Shown here: positions 18,029 through 27,687 of the stretch, one piece after another
Layout of the letters: the number at the start of each line of letters is the position of its first letter
Numbering within the stretch: position 1 is the stretch's first letter
Source of the DNA: JAHOYW01 sp963664605
Lineage (GTDB): Bacteria; Verrucomicrobiota; Lentisphaeria; Victivallales; Victivallaceae
DNA: 64,000 nucleotides
Assembly: GCA_963664605.1 (NCBI GenBank)
Contig: OY761536.1
Span: forward strand, 2,604,001-2,668,000
Direction of reading: 5' to 3'
Program-made: the position numbers and the translations under genes
The notes under the pieces: model-generated
Databases searched by the model: none
What the model was told of the DNA's origin: nothing
The model's input: only the letters and a program-made list of their open reading frames with translations

Positions 18029-21000
18029 ATGACATTAAGTTTTGAGGCAAAATTGATTGCGGCTTCAAGCGCGGAAATACTTAAAAGCGCCAAAGCCTTG
18101 TTAAAAAATAAATATCTGATTTGCGCTTACCGCAATGAAGACGGTACTATGAATGCCGTATTCGAACAAAAAAATCAATATGAATATGTAAGCGTTACCA
18201 GCGGAGAACAAAATCAGGCACGTTGTTCATGCCCGCAGAATACCGGCAAGCTTTGTCCACATGCAATTGCCGTAATCATGTACTTCGCCCGTTTTAAAAC
18301 TATCAAAATCCCCGCGGTCAAAGAAGAAGCCGCAAAATATGCCGGATTGAAATACCAGAACTTTGAAGAGCTTGCCGAAGTGGAAAATCTTGAACCTCAA
18401 GCAGAGGTGATTATAAATATTGAATCTGCTTTTCCACACGTTCCCAGCAAATGGGAAAATGCTGTACTCTCGGTTAAATTAAAGACCGCTAAGAAAGAAT
18501 ATGTCGGCAACATTAATAATATACGCCAGCTTTATTTTGACAAGAGCCTGGCGGTGTCATTGAAGTTTGAGCATTTTTCTTTGCAGGATCATCAAATTAT
18601 CCGTTTTCTTGCTATAAATGCTGAGGGGGAAGGCTCTAAGTTACTGCTGAATTCAGAACAGACCTCCGAGTTTTTTCACAGCCTGATCGGTTTTAAAAAC
18701 TTTTACCGCAACGAGCGCCGTCTAATTATACATGCAGAAACAGCGGAACCAGTCTTGCTCGAACGGGAATCACAGGGAAAGACTTTATATTTTCCCGGCG
18801 TCTGCATAGGTGAAGCACTGCTGCCGATGAAAAAAGCCAGGGTTATTACGGGGCGTTCCGGCTGCTGGATAGGAACCCGCGGAGAATACTGGTGGCTTCC
18901 GGCAACAGTCGATATAACCTGGCTGCGTAATTTTTTCCGTCTGAATGAACAGGAAGCCGACGGACACAGTATGAAAAAACTGCTTTCTGAAAATCTTTTC
19001 CCGCTGCGGATAGTTAATGGCGCTTACGCTAATATCTCGGTGCGTTTCGCGAAAATCCTGCTTGACGGTAAAATAAATGACGACAGAAGCTTCAGCCTGG
19101 AGTTAAAATATCTTTATGATGGACAGATTTTGAATTCTGATGGCGGACGACTGGCTTCAAGTTCCGGACGTTTCTGGACTCGTGAGGAAACCTTGGAAAA
19201 AGCCGTTGACGAAGAATTTAAAGCTCTGGGCTTCAGTGGCGCAGGCAACACAAGGCATTTAACAAATTCAGAAACTATCGGTGTGTTTATCGATAAGGTG
19301 CTGCCGGCATGGATGAAACAGCGGGATATTCTACTAGGCAGCGGACTGGCACATCTGTCTAACGGCGGAAACGGTTTATCCCCAGTTGATATAAAATGTT
19401 CATTGCTCAAAAAAGATGAAAATAAATATTTACTGTCTTATGCTATAAACGGCGGCGGACAAGATTTGTCATGGAATCCTCTGGTCAAAGCAGTTAAGAA
19501 TGGAAAACATTATTATTCAAACGGCGGTGGAATAATAAAACTGAACAGGTATTTCCGCAACTTCCTGATAGCAGCGGATAACCTGGTTCAGAAGGTAAAC
19601 TCAGATGATTCAACTTTTGAGCTTTCGCGCTATTCCGGTAATTTCTGGAAATATATAGCCAGGCACTTTCCGTCAGCTATTCCAACAGAGTTAGCTGGTT
19701 CCATGTTGACTGCCGGCAGTTCTACAGGAACTGATGAGGATTTTAGCAAACGCTTTTCCGGAACTCTCCGCGAATACCAAAATGAAGGTGTAAAGTGGAT
19801 GAAAGAATTCACTGATAGCGGCTTCAATGTCATTCTGGCTGATGAAATGGGCTTGGGAAAAACTGTTCAAACCCTGGCTTTACTCGCCGCAAAAAAACGC
19901 AAGGGCGATCCTACCGCTTTAATTATATGTCCCGCCAGCTTGCTGGAAAACTGGAGGCGTGAGTGCGAAAAGTTTATTCCGTCCTTTAAAGTAATTGCTT
20001 TGTCAGGAACAAAACGCGGCATACATTGGGAAAATGCCGCTGATTATGATCTTATGATTTGCTCTTATGCCGTTGCCCGTCGTGATGCTCTCGACATAAA
20101 ACGTACTGAGATAAGCTATCTTATCCTTGATGAAGCACAGCATATCAAAAATCCTCAAACTGCTAATGCCCAAAGTTGTAAAAATATAAAAGCCGCTCAT
20201 CGCCTGGTTCTTACCGGTACGCCTCTGGAAAACTCCCCCGATGATTTGTGGAGCATTTTTGATTTCCTGCAACCGGGAATGCTCGGCAGTTTCAACAGTT
20301 TTAAAAAGTATTATCATGGAATCGGATCTGCCGAAGACTTGCAGCATGATCTGTCTGAACGGGTCGCGCCTTTCATAAAGCGCCGCACCAAGCAGGATGT
20401 ATGCAAAGAACTGCCGCCTAAGATAGAGCAAACATTATACTGCGAAATGACATCAAAGCAGCGCGTTTTATATGACAGCATATTGACGCAAAGCAGAAAA
20501 CAACTTAAAGAGCTTCAAAAGGAAGGCAGAAAAAAAGCGAATTTTGAGGTGCTTACAACCCTTATGCGTCTGCGTCAGGTATGCTGCCACCCTGCCCTGC
20601 TCCCAGACGGACAAGGTGAAGAAATGGAAGCGTGTAAACTGGAACTTTTAAAAGAACTGGTACTGGAAAATATCGACAGCAATCAAAAAATGCTGATATT
20701 CAGTCAATTCACGTCTTTACTCAGTATCATCAGAAAATGGCTTGAGAAAGAAAAAATCAACTACGAATACCTGGATGGAACAACAAAAAAACGTCAAGAC
20801 AGGGTTGACAATTTTAATAATAGTGATAATATTCCAGTATTTTTGTTGAGTCTGAAGGCTGGCGGAACAGGATTGAATTTGACATCAGCCAGTACTGTAA
20901 TAATATATGACCCATGGTGGAATCCGGCAGTCGAGTCTCAGGCCGCCGACCGGACGCACCGGATTGGGCAAACGCAAATAGTAAACAGTTTCAAGCTGGT

Positions 21001-21133
21001 TACAAAAGATTCAATAGAGGGAAAAATATTAAACCTGCAGGCGGAAAAACAAAAGATATTTGATAACCTTATCGAAGACCCGGCTGCAGGAGTGAATAAA
21101 CTAACAATACAAGAGCTAAAAGCTCTTATCTAA
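18029..21133 (+). CDS. SNF2-family ATPase with N-terminal SWIM zinc finger
   Basis: About 1034 residues from the ATG at 18029. A SWIM finger (CSCPQNTGKLCPHA) lies near residue 64-78, then a long middle region, then the SNF2 motor: Walker A DEMGLGKT near 605, DEAQ box near 700, TGTPLEN, and the C-terminal lobe with GGTGLNLT and THRIGQ near 976. Bacterial SWIM-SNF2 proteins (RapA/HepA relatives) act on DNA or transcription complexes; the target is unknown. A frame extending to 17978 would start in repetitive sequence. It leads a plus-strand run ending at 23298. Confidence 0.9.
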   Translation: MTLSFEAKLIAASSAEILKSAKALLKNKYLICAYRNEDGTMNAVFEQKNQYEYVSVTSGEQNQARCSCPQNTGKLCPHAIAVIMYFARFKTIKIPAVKEEAAKYAGLKYQNFEELAEVENLEPQAEVIINIESAFPHVPSKWENAVLSVKLKTAKKEYVGNINNIRQLYFDKSLAVSLKFEHFSLQDHQIIRFLAINAEGEGSKLLLNSEQTSEFFHSLIGFKNFYRNERRLIIHAETAEPVLLERESQGKTLYFPGVCIGEALLPMKKARVITGRSGCWIGTRGEYWWLPATVDITWLRNFFRLNEQEADGHSMKKLLSENLFPLRIVNGAYANISVRFAKILLDGKINDDRSFSLELKYLYDGQILNSDGGRLASSSGRFWTREETLEKAVDEEFKALGFSGAGNTRHLTNSETIGVFIDKVLPAWMKQRDILLGSGLAHLSNGGNGLSPVDIKCSLLKKDENKYLLSYAINGGGQDLSWNPLVKAVKNGKHYYSNGGGIIKLNRYFRNFLIAADNLVQKVNSDDSTFELSRYSGNFWKYIARHFPSAIPTELAGSMLTAGSSTGTDEDFSKRFSGTLREYQNEGVKWMKEFTDSGFNVILADEMGLGKTVQTLALLAAKKRKGDPTALIICPASLLENWRRECEKFIPSFKVIALSGTKRGIHWENAADYDLMICSYAVARRDALDIKRTEISYLILDEAQHIKNPQTANAQSCKNIKAAHRLVLTGTPLENSPDDLWSIFDFLQPGMLGSFNSFKKYYHGIGSAEDLQHDLSERVAPFIKRRTKQDVCKELPPKIEQTLYCEMTSKQRVLYDSILTQSRKQLKELQKEGRKKANFEVLTTLMRLRQVCCHPALLPDGQGEEMEACKLELLKELVLENIDSNQKMLIFSQFTSLLSIIRKWLEKEKINYEYLDGTTKKRQDRVDNFNNSDNIPVFLLSLKAGGTGLNLTSASTVIIYDPWWNPAVESQAADRTHRIGQTQIVNSFKLVTKDSIEGKILNLQAEKQKIFDNLIEDPAAGVNKLTIQELKALI

Positions 21134-21148
21134 CAGGAGACAGGGAAA

Positions 21149-21430
21149 GTGCCTAATTACGATTATGAATGCCCTAATTGTAATAAAACCTTTGAAATTT
21201 TTCAGAATATAACTGCTGAACGTTTAACAAAATGCCCTGAATGCGGAAAATCTGGCATCAAGCGCTTGATTGGCAGCGGAGCTGGTATTATATTCAAAGG
21301 TAGCGGGTTTTATTGTACGGATTATCGCTCAAGTTCCTATGAAAAAGACAAGAAAAAGGATGTAGAGCCGGTAAAAGCGTCATGCCCCAACAGTTCTTCA
21401 TGTAAGGGATGCAGTAAAAACAACAACTAA
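21149..21430 (+). CDS. FmdB-family zinc ribbon regulatory protein
   Basis: 93 residues starting at GTG 21149 with AGGAGA upstream. It opens PNYDYECPNCNKTFE and continues with CPECGKSG, the CxxC-CxxC ribbon of the FmdB/CxxC_CxxC_SSSS family. A third cysteine group CPNSSSCKGCSKN ends the protein. The family is thought to be regulatory or rRNA/RNA-associated, but no function is firmly established. It lies 15 bases after the SNF2 gene. Confidence 0.85.
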   Translation: MPNYDYECPNCNKTFEIFQNITAERLTKCPECGKSGIKRLIGSGAGIIFKGSGFYCTDYRSSSYEKDKKKDVEPVKASCPNSSSCKGCSKNNN

Positions 21431-21447
21431 ATAATGGAATAATACCT

Positions 21448-22383
21448 ATGATACAAGATGTTGATTGTCAAAAATGCGGGTGTTCCAACAGACTCGGAAC
21501 CGTTTTCTGTAAAAATTGTGGAACTAAACTGAAATTTTCCAAGGCGCTGCTTGACACGCAAAAAGGACAGAAAGTAAAAAAAACATTGAAACGTGCTTTC
21601 AAAGCTGTAATTGTCCTGATACTTCTTACTATAATAGGTATGGCATTCTGTCCATGGGGATTCCCCGAAGTGGACGAGATTACCGATAAAGAGGAAATTT
21701 CCGCCATCATAACCACATGTCAGGAAATTGACGACACTCTGGCAAAGGACCGCAGTAAAGCAGACTATGAGTTCACCGCACCTGAAGCTACTTTTGCCGC
21801 CAACTATCTTACTTTAGAACATGAGAAGAAAACCAAAAAGGCCAAAGCTCAAATGAGCTTCAGTTCCAATGGGCTGGGAGGCACCGGAAAAATGGGCGGA
21901 GCGTCCATAGGTGGAACAGGAAAGCTTAAAGCTCCGGAAGATAAAGCGCCGGCTGCGCCTAAATATGTCGACCCTGATCTTGAGAAGCGGCGGGCATGGA
22001 TGAAAAGAAAACAGGAAGCCCGGAAGAATGCAGGAAAACCAGAACTCAGCCCGAATTTTGATTTTATAATTACTATAAAAGACGATAAGACCTTATGTAT
22101 CGTCCTTAAAGAAGTATGGCTCAAAGTCATACCCGCCCGCCTTGAAGTATGCGTAGTCCCCACGCTGAAAGTTAATGCCAAGGAAAAGACCCAGGTGCTG
22201 GAATATGAAATCAGTTCCGCGCGCTTCGGACATTTGCCTGTTCCGCTTTACTTGAAAGATCACATTATTGCTTTGTTTGAGGAAATGATGATGCAGGAAA
22301 GGGCATGGGCAAAAACATACTTTAAAAATATTAAAAATATTCAAATTGTCAAGCAATATATAAAAGTCACTGTTGGGAAATAG
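21448..22383 (+). CDS. Zinc-ribbon membrane-anchored protein of unknown function
   Basis: 311 residues. An N-terminal zinc ribbon (CQKCGC...CKNCGTKL, residues 8-28) is followed by one membrane helix near 51-66, a low-complexity Gly/Lys segment (SFSSNGLGGTGKMGGAS, near 132-155) and a C-terminal domain of about 120 residues that I do not recognise. With the ribbon in the cytoplasm the large domain would be periplasmic. It sits between FmdB-like and OleB-like genes in a close plus-strand run. Confidence 0.65.
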   Translation: MIQDVDCQKCGCSNRLGTVFCKNCGTKLKFSKALLDTQKGQKVKKTLKRAFKAVIVLILLTIIGMAFCPWGFPEVDEITDKEEISAIITTCQEIDDTLAKDRSKADYEFTAPEATFAANYLTLEHEKKTKKAKAQMSFSSNGLGGTGKMGGASIGGTGKLKAPEDKAPAAPKYVDPDLEKRRAWMKRKQEARKNAGKPELSPNFDFIITIKDDKTLCIVLKEVWLKVIPARLEVCVVPTLKVNAKEKTQVLEYEISSARFGHLPVPLYLKDHIIALFEEMMMQERAWAKTYFKNIKNIQIVKQYIKVTVGK

Positions 22384-22407
22384 GACTAAATAAGGGGGAA
22401 AGTCCAA

Positions 22408-23298
22408 GTGATAAATTTTGAGGAAATCCAAAGCGAATATCCTTTCAAATCGAATTTTATTAAAGTAAAATCATATAATTATCACTATATCGACGAAGGT
22501 GAAGGCGAAGAAACCCTGCTTATGATCCACGGCAATCCATCGTGGTCATTTATGTATCGCAACCTAATTACTGAATTCAGCAAAAAATATCGCGTTATAG
22601 CTCCCGATCACCTCGGCTGCGGATTGTCTGATAAACCGCAGGACTTTCCATACCGTCTGGAAACTCACATTGATAATTTGGAAAGCCTGCTCTTTGAACT
22701 GGAACTTGAAAAGGTAACTTTAATCCTGCATGGCTGGGGCGGCGCTATAGGTATGGGGCTGGCTGGAAGGCATCCTGAAAAAATAGAACGTCTGGTTGTT
22801 CTTAATTCATCCGCATTTTCCATGTCATGGCTGCCTTTGAGACTTTCGCTGCTCAAGATCCCATGGCTTAATGACAAGCTGATTCGCGATTTTAATTTAT
22901 ATCTCAATACTGTATTTAATATGTTCAGCCGGAGAAGCATGCCTCAGGTAGTTAAAAAAGGGTTTAAATTCCCGTATCAGACCCGTGATGACCGGATTGC
23001 TATTCTGCGTTTTATTCAGGATGTTCCGGTTGATCCTGAACATGTTTCTTTTGAGGCCCTGCTTGAAATAGAACACGGCTTATGGATGTTTCGTGAAATG
23101 CCTGTGTGTATAGTATGGGGTATGAAAGACTGGTATTTTACGCCGCGCTACTTGAACCGCTGGCGTTTGTTTTATCCCCAGGCTCAAGTCCTGGAGATTA
23201 AAGATGCCGGATATTTTGTTCTTGAAGATGAATTTATACAATCCATGATGTTTATCAAAAGCTTCCTCGAAAGCAGCTTTGTCCATACCGAAATTTAA
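22408..23298 (+). CDS. OleB/haloalkane dehalogenase-like alpha/beta hydrolase, catalytic residues replaced
   Basis: 296 residues, GTG start with AAGGGGG upstream. The protein matches the OleB/haloalkane dehalogenase pattern throughout: HGNPSWSF, PDHLGCGLSDKP, LRFIQDVP, a cap domain and WGMKDW. However, the nucleophile elbow normally HDWGG reads HGWGG (Gly109, codon GGC), and the catalytic His in AGHYVLED is Tyr269 (TAT). The acid Asp241 and halide-binding Asn and Trp remain. Without nucleophile and base it should not hydrolyse beta-lactones or haloalkanes. The frame is intact, so it is more likely a pseudoenzyme or retooled protein than a decaying gene. No oleA, oleC or oleD is nearby. Confidence 0.8.
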   Translation: MINFEEIQSEYPFKSNFIKVKSYNYHYIDEGEGEETLLMIHGNPSWSFMYRNLITEFSKKYRVIAPDHLGCGLSDKPQDFPYRLETHIDNLESLLFELELEKVTLILHGWGGAIGMGLAGRHPEKIERLVVLNSSAFSMSWLPLRLSLLKIPWLNDKLIRDFNLYLNTVFNMFSRRSMPQVVKKGFKFPYQTRDDRIAILRFIQDVPVDPEHVSFEALLEIEHGLWMFREMPVCIVWGMKDWYFTPRYLNRWRLFYPQAQVLEIKDAGYFVLEDEFIQSMMFIKSFLESSFVHTEI

Positions 23299-25487
23299 AT
23301 CTTGCCGTTTTTGCGGAATATTCCAAGCAGGCAGTAGAGCAGGACTTTTCCTTTTTTCTGTTCTGGAGTATTAGTCAGGAAATCCGCTATTATATGAAGC
23401 ACGGTGCGTGAACTTCCTTTTGCGTGGTCTATCATATAGGCTATGATCTTTTCTGACTTCTCTTCGGGCTCATTAAATTCATTCAACATTTCTATAAAAG
23501 CATAAGCCATAGGCTCTTTACGTATGCTTTCAAGGAACGATACGCATAATGGGTTTTGCAGATCTTTCTTGCTGAAATAGAGTTTAAAAAGCTTATAGAA
23601 CTCATCACCAACACCCCCTATTTCCGCAATGGCGCTGTATATCTCAGCTCTTACAGAATGATCGATATTATCCTGCAAAGTTTTATCCAATAGTAATTTT
23701 AATGCTTCAGGATCACCCATAATAGTCAGCGCGGCAGCTCCACTGATAAGGATGAACTGGTTAGCGGAATTGATAAAAATTCTTTTAATCTTATCATATG
23801 ATTCCTTGTCTTCCAGTTGAGTCAGCGCGACCATAGTGCGCCCTGCCAGATAAATATTATCGGAATCAAGTTTTTCCCGCAGCAACGGTACAGCCTCCTT
23901 GATTTTTTTCCCGCCGAGAATCATAGCTGCAGCCGGAGCAGTTGTGTACGTCCCGTACTTTAACTCCTCCATTACTCTTTTCTTAACTTTATTGTTAAAA
24001 GGGGTTTCGTTTAGCGCCAGGAGTGCGTTTATGCGCACCAGGTATTTCGGGGTCTCAAGATAACTCAATATTTTATCCGCAGATATCGCTGAACGAGTAT
24101 CTTTCAAACGCTTGATCGCCTTGAGTTCCTGTAATTCTGAGCCTGTTTTATCCATTTTATTCAAGAGCATTAAAGCACGTATATCTCTTGGAGCGAAAGC
24201 CAGTCCGAGCAGTTTGCTTACTTTCCAGTCCTTCAGTTTTTCTAAAGTCATCAATACAGCAAAGAATACCAGAAGCAGGAAAATAATTATACCAAAGTAT
24301 ATTTTGAACACAGTCAAACCACTATAGCCAAATACAGGGATAAATTTTAAGAGCCCGCTGCCAACTATAAAACTGAAAAGCCCGGCAATTGTACCGGATA
24401 TCATGCTTATGAATAATGAATAACTGATCCTGTCTCTTTCAGATACGACGTTGAGAAAATAATGCGTAAGCGCCATTGGCGTTCCCATCCCGGCAGCTCC
24501 GTTAAGGAGGAATATCAAACCCGCATGGAAAATCGAAAAGTCATCAGGAGCAGCCAGCCATAATAAAGTGGAAACAATCAGGAGCGAAAAGGAAATCAGG
24601 ATCACCGGGCGCGGACCGGAATGACTGGAAACAATCCCGCTGATTGAGGCAATCAGAATTCCGCCGCCAAATTGTATCACCGTACACATAAGCGCAGTTG
24701 AATCTGCAACATGGTAACCTGTTTTAACAGCAGCTACTGATATGGGCAGGACAAGAACAATTCCAGACATAACGGCAATATTGGCAAAAATAAGTTTTCG
24801 TCCGATATTATTTTTCAGGGCATTCTTGAATGAGCTCCATATAGGAGCCCTGGCAGATTCTATAGTTACATTTGTTTCTGTGATCCTTGATGCCGTGAAT
24901 GCCGCCATAAAACCGCCTGCGACTCCGCACGCGATAATTATTTGGAAAGTATGCAGAGAAGCGTATTGATTCATAACGAAGCTTATGAGTATAAGCCCGA
25001 TCAGGGAAACAGTATTAAAATTCCTGAAGATTGATGCTGTAAACTTTCCGCGCTGTTCAGGAAGGGTGATTTCTCCAAGTATGGGATTCACCGCAACAAT
25101 ACCGGCAGACCTGGAAGAGAAAAATCCCAAGGTGCTTATGAGAATTACTGCAATTCCGGCATTTATACCGAAATTATCCACGACAAGGGGACTTGCCACA
25201 CTCATAATGGCAAAGCAGCTTCTCAAACTCCAGAAAATTGTTATTGACATAACAGCGCCGATTCTGGCAACAAGCATTTTGCCCAGCGGCATAGCGAGAA
25301 AACCGATATACATGAATGAGGCGATTATCGGAATGATGTATTGGGGACAACCAATCTCGAGAGCAAACAAATAGAGTACGCTGTCCGCGACACAAACAAA
25401 TGATGCCGCATTGATTACATTAAATATATGCCAGTATTTTCTTCCTGCATCCTGTTGAGCTAGTGAAAGTTTTCCTTGGATAATCAT
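23295..25487 (-). CDS. MFS-type membrane protein fused to a C-terminal HEAT-repeat domain
   Basis: About 730 residues from ATG 25487 (AGGCAGG upstream); the frame extends to 25613 but without a better start. Residues 20-430 contain about twelve membrane helices of major-facilitator type. From about 440 to the end is a soluble helical-repeat region with HEAT-like units such as SYLETPKYLVRINALLALNE and KLDSDNIYLAGRTMVALTQL. The substrate is unknown; the repeats should be cytoplasmic and bind a partner. Its stop overlaps the stop of the convergent OleB-like gene by four bases. Confidence 0.8.
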   Translation of the reverse strand: MIIQGKLSLAQQDAGRKYWHIFNVINAASFVCVADSVLYLFALEIGCPQYIIPIIASFMYIGFLAMPLGKMLVARIGAVMSITIFWSLRSCFAIMSVASPLVVDNFGINAGIAVILISTLGFFSSRSAGIVAVNPILGEITLPEQRGKFTASIFRNFNTVSLIGLILISFVMNQYASLHTFQIIIACGVAGGFMAAFTASRITETNVTIESARAPIWSSFKNALKNNIGRKLIFANIAVMSGIVLVLPISVAAVKTGYHVADSTALMCTVIQFGGGILIASISGIVSSHSGPRPVILISFSLLIVSTLLWLAAPDDFSIFHAGLIFLLNGAAGMGTPMALTHYFLNVVSERDRISYSLFISMISGTIAGLFSFIVGSGLLKFIPVFGYSGLTVFKIYFGIIIFLLLVFFAVLMTLEKLKDWKVSKLLGLAFAPRDIRALMLLNKMDKTGSELQELKAIKRLKDTRSAISADKILSYLETPKYLVRINALLALNETPFNNKVKKRVMEELKYGTYTTAPAAAMILGGKKIKEAVPLLREKLDSDNIYLAGRTMVALTQLEDKESYDKIKRIFINSANQFILISGAAALTIMGDPEALKLLLDKTLQDNIDHSVRAEIYSAIAEIGGVGDEFYKLFKLYFSKKDLQNPLCVSFLESIRKEPMAYAFIEMLNEFNEPEEKSEKIIAYMIDHAKGSSRTVLHIIADFLTNTPEQKKGKVLLYCLLGIFRKNGKI

Positions 25488-25720
25488 AGAGCCTGCCTGA
25501 ATTTTAACCTTTTGGCTATAATACAAGCCTTGAACAGCATTGCAACCCGTATAATAAATTATTGCGCTAAAAAAATTAAAATAATCGGAACATATAAAAT
25601 TTAATGACGGCAAAATACTTATATTTTTTGGTATATATGACTTGATTATTAAGCAAATTCCGCTAAGGTACTATTTACTTTTATTTTAAATAATTAACAC
25701 ATAATTAAAGGATAAAATCA

Positions 25721-27379
25721 ATGACTCAGATTTCCGCTTTACAGAAAGCCAGAGCCGCTTATCAGCCCAAACTGCCGCCGGCATTGTGCCGGGGCGCGAA
25801 TATCACCGCCAGCGAAGGAGAAAAAACAACTTCAGTAGCTGACAGTGAAAAAATTGCTAAACTGTTTAAAAGCACTTTCGGAAGCCCCGTCCTTACTTTT
25901 GAAAAAGGTGCGGAAGCCGCAATCGGTAAAGCTTTAAACGTCGGGGTTATTCTTTCCGGCGGACAGGCTCCTGGCGGACATAATGTTATCGCCGGTTTAT
26001 TTGACGGTCTAAAATCAATCAATGCCGACAGTAAATTATACGGTTTCCTCCGCGGGCCGGATGGTTTGCTCAAAAACGAATATGTTGAACTGACTTCTGA
26101 CATAATCGACGCTTACCGTAATACCGGTGGTTTTGATATGATCGGTTCGGGACGTACCAAACTGGAAACAGTTAAGGATTTTGAACTGAGCAAAAAACAC
26201 TGCCTGGCGCTGGGAATAGGTTCTCTGGTGGTTATCGGCGGTGACGATTCCAATACGAATGCCTGTTTATTGGCTGAATACTACAAAAGCAATGATATTC
26301 CGATAAATGTCGTCGGATGCCCGAAAACTATTGACGGCGACTTGAAAAACGAACAGATCGAAGCTTCTTTCGGTTTTGATACTGCCTGCCGCGTTTACAG
26401 TGAACTTATCGGAAATATCCAGCGTGACGCTAATTCAGCCAAAAAATACTGGCACTTTATTAAATTAATGGGACGTTCCGCTTCTCATATTGGCCTTGAA
26501 TGTGCATTGCAGACCCAGCCGAATATCGCGATTATCTCTGAAGAAGTTGCTGAACGCAAAATGACTATCAACGAAATCGTTGAATACATTACCAAAATAG
26601 TTGTCAAGCGCTCTGCAAAAGGTGATAATTTCGGAGTGGCGTTGATTCCTGAAGGCCTGATCGAATTTATCCCTGAAATGAAAAGTCTTATTTCCGAACT
26701 CAACGACATGCTCGCAGCGGAAGCTAAAAGCTTTGGACAAATTGTTGATCCTGATGAAAAGTTACAGTTTATCAATAGTCATCTTGGCAAAGACTCGTCA
26801 TTCACATTCAGCTCTCTACCGCACAGCATTCAATTGCAGCTCTGCCTCGAGCGTGATCCTCACGGCAACGTTCAGGTATCCTTGATAGAAACTGAAAAAA
26901 TGCTCGCGGAGATGGTTGCTTTCCGTTTAAAAGAACTTAAAGCTGAAGGTGAATTTAACGGCAAATTCAGCACACAAACTCATTTTCTCGGCTATGAAGG
27001 ACGTTGTGCCGCGCCGTCAAACTATGACGCGGACTACTGTTACAGCCTGGGATACACAGCCGCAGCGTTGCTCGGTAACGGCAAAACCGGTTATATGTCT
27101 TCAGTCCGCAATACTACTAAAGCAGCTTCTGAATGGATATGCGGCGGTATTCCAATCACAATGATGATGAATATGGAACGACGTCACGGCGAAGACAAGC
27201 CTGTTATCCAGAAAGCCCTGGTTAAACTTGAAGGCGCGCCTTTCCTGAAATTCGTCAGCCAGCGTGAAAAATGGTCCATTGCTACCGAATATGTTTATCC
27301 CGGCCCGATCCAGTATTTCGGGCCTAGCGAAGTCTGCGATCAAATAACCAAAACCCTGGAACTGGAAAAAAGCAACTGA
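25721..27379 (+). CDS. pfp: Diphosphate--fructose-6-phosphate 1-phosphotransferase (long form)
   Basis: 552 residues, the long PPi-PFK type found in plants, spirochaetes and chlamydiae. GGQAPGGHN binds the phosphoryl donor, and GGDDSNTNA carries the second Asp that excludes ATP and marks PPi dependence. KTIDGDLKN supplies the catalytic Asp and MGRSASHIGLE the sugar-phosphate site. It runs glycolysis reversibly with pyrophosphate in the cytoplasm. Its stop shares one base with the gatC start (TGATG), so it is coupled to gatC-gatA. Confidence 0.95.
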   Translation: MTQISALQKARAAYQPKLPPALCRGANITASEGEKTTSVADSEKIAKLFKSTFGSPVLTFEKGAEAAIGKALNVGVILSGGQAPGGHNVIAGLFDGLKSINADSKLYGFLRGPDGLLKNEYVELTSDIIDAYRNTGGFDMIGSGRTKLETVKDFELSKKHCLALGIGSLVVIGGDDSNTNACLLAEYYKSNDIPINVVGCPKTIDGDLKNEQIEASFGFDTACRVYSELIGNIQRDANSAKKYWHFIKLMGRSASHIGLECALQTQPNIAIISEEVAERKMTINEIVEYITKIVVKRSAKGDNFGVALIPEGLIEFIPEMKSLISELNDMLAAEAKSFGQIVDPDEKLQFINSHLGKDSSFTFSSLPHSIQLQLCLERDPHGNVQVSLIETEKMLAEMVAFRLKELKAEGEFNGKFSTQTHFLGYEGRCAAPSNYDADYCYSLGYTAAALLGNGKTGYMSSVRNTTKAASEWICGGIPITMMMNMERRHGEDKPVIQKALVKLEGAPFLKFVSQREKWSIATEYVYPGPIQYFGPSEVCDQITKTLELEKSN

Positions 27380-27687
27380 TGAGTGATAACAGTCATATAG
27401 ATGTGGGCTATGTCGCCAGTCTTGCCAGACTGGAGATTGACCCTGAGAAGAAAGTCAAACTCCAGAAAGACATGGAGGAGATTCTTGCTTATATTGAACA
27501 GCTTGAAGAACTTGATGTCAGCGGTATTGAACCGACGGCTCATGCCGCTCTTTTGACTAATGTTGTCCGTGAGGACGTCGCCGGGGAATCGTTCCCCCGT
27601 GACGTCATGCTCGCTAACGCTCCCGCGGAAGTAGATGAAGAATTAATAAAAGTAGCACAGGTCTTGCCGGGAGAGGGAATGTCATGA
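27379..27687 (+). CDS. gatC: Asp/Glu-tRNA amidotransferase subunit C
   Basis: 102 residues with the GatC pattern (VGYVASLARLEI at the start, EELDVSGIEPTAHA in the middle). GatC wraps around GatA and stabilises the GatCAB complex that makes Gln-tRNA and/or Asn-tRNA by transamidation. It overlaps pfp by one base and gatA by four (ATGA). No gatB is in this window. Confidence 0.93.
   Translation: MSDNSHIDVGYVASLARLEIDPEKKVKLQKDMEEILAYIEQLEELDVSGIEPTAHAALLTNVVREDVAGESFPRDVMLANAPAEVDEELIKVAQVLPGEGMS

Noticed and set aside
22408..23298. Calling the OleB-like gene an active haloalkane dehalogenase
   Set aside because: Both the nucleophile Asp and the catalytic His are replaced in the DNA sequence.
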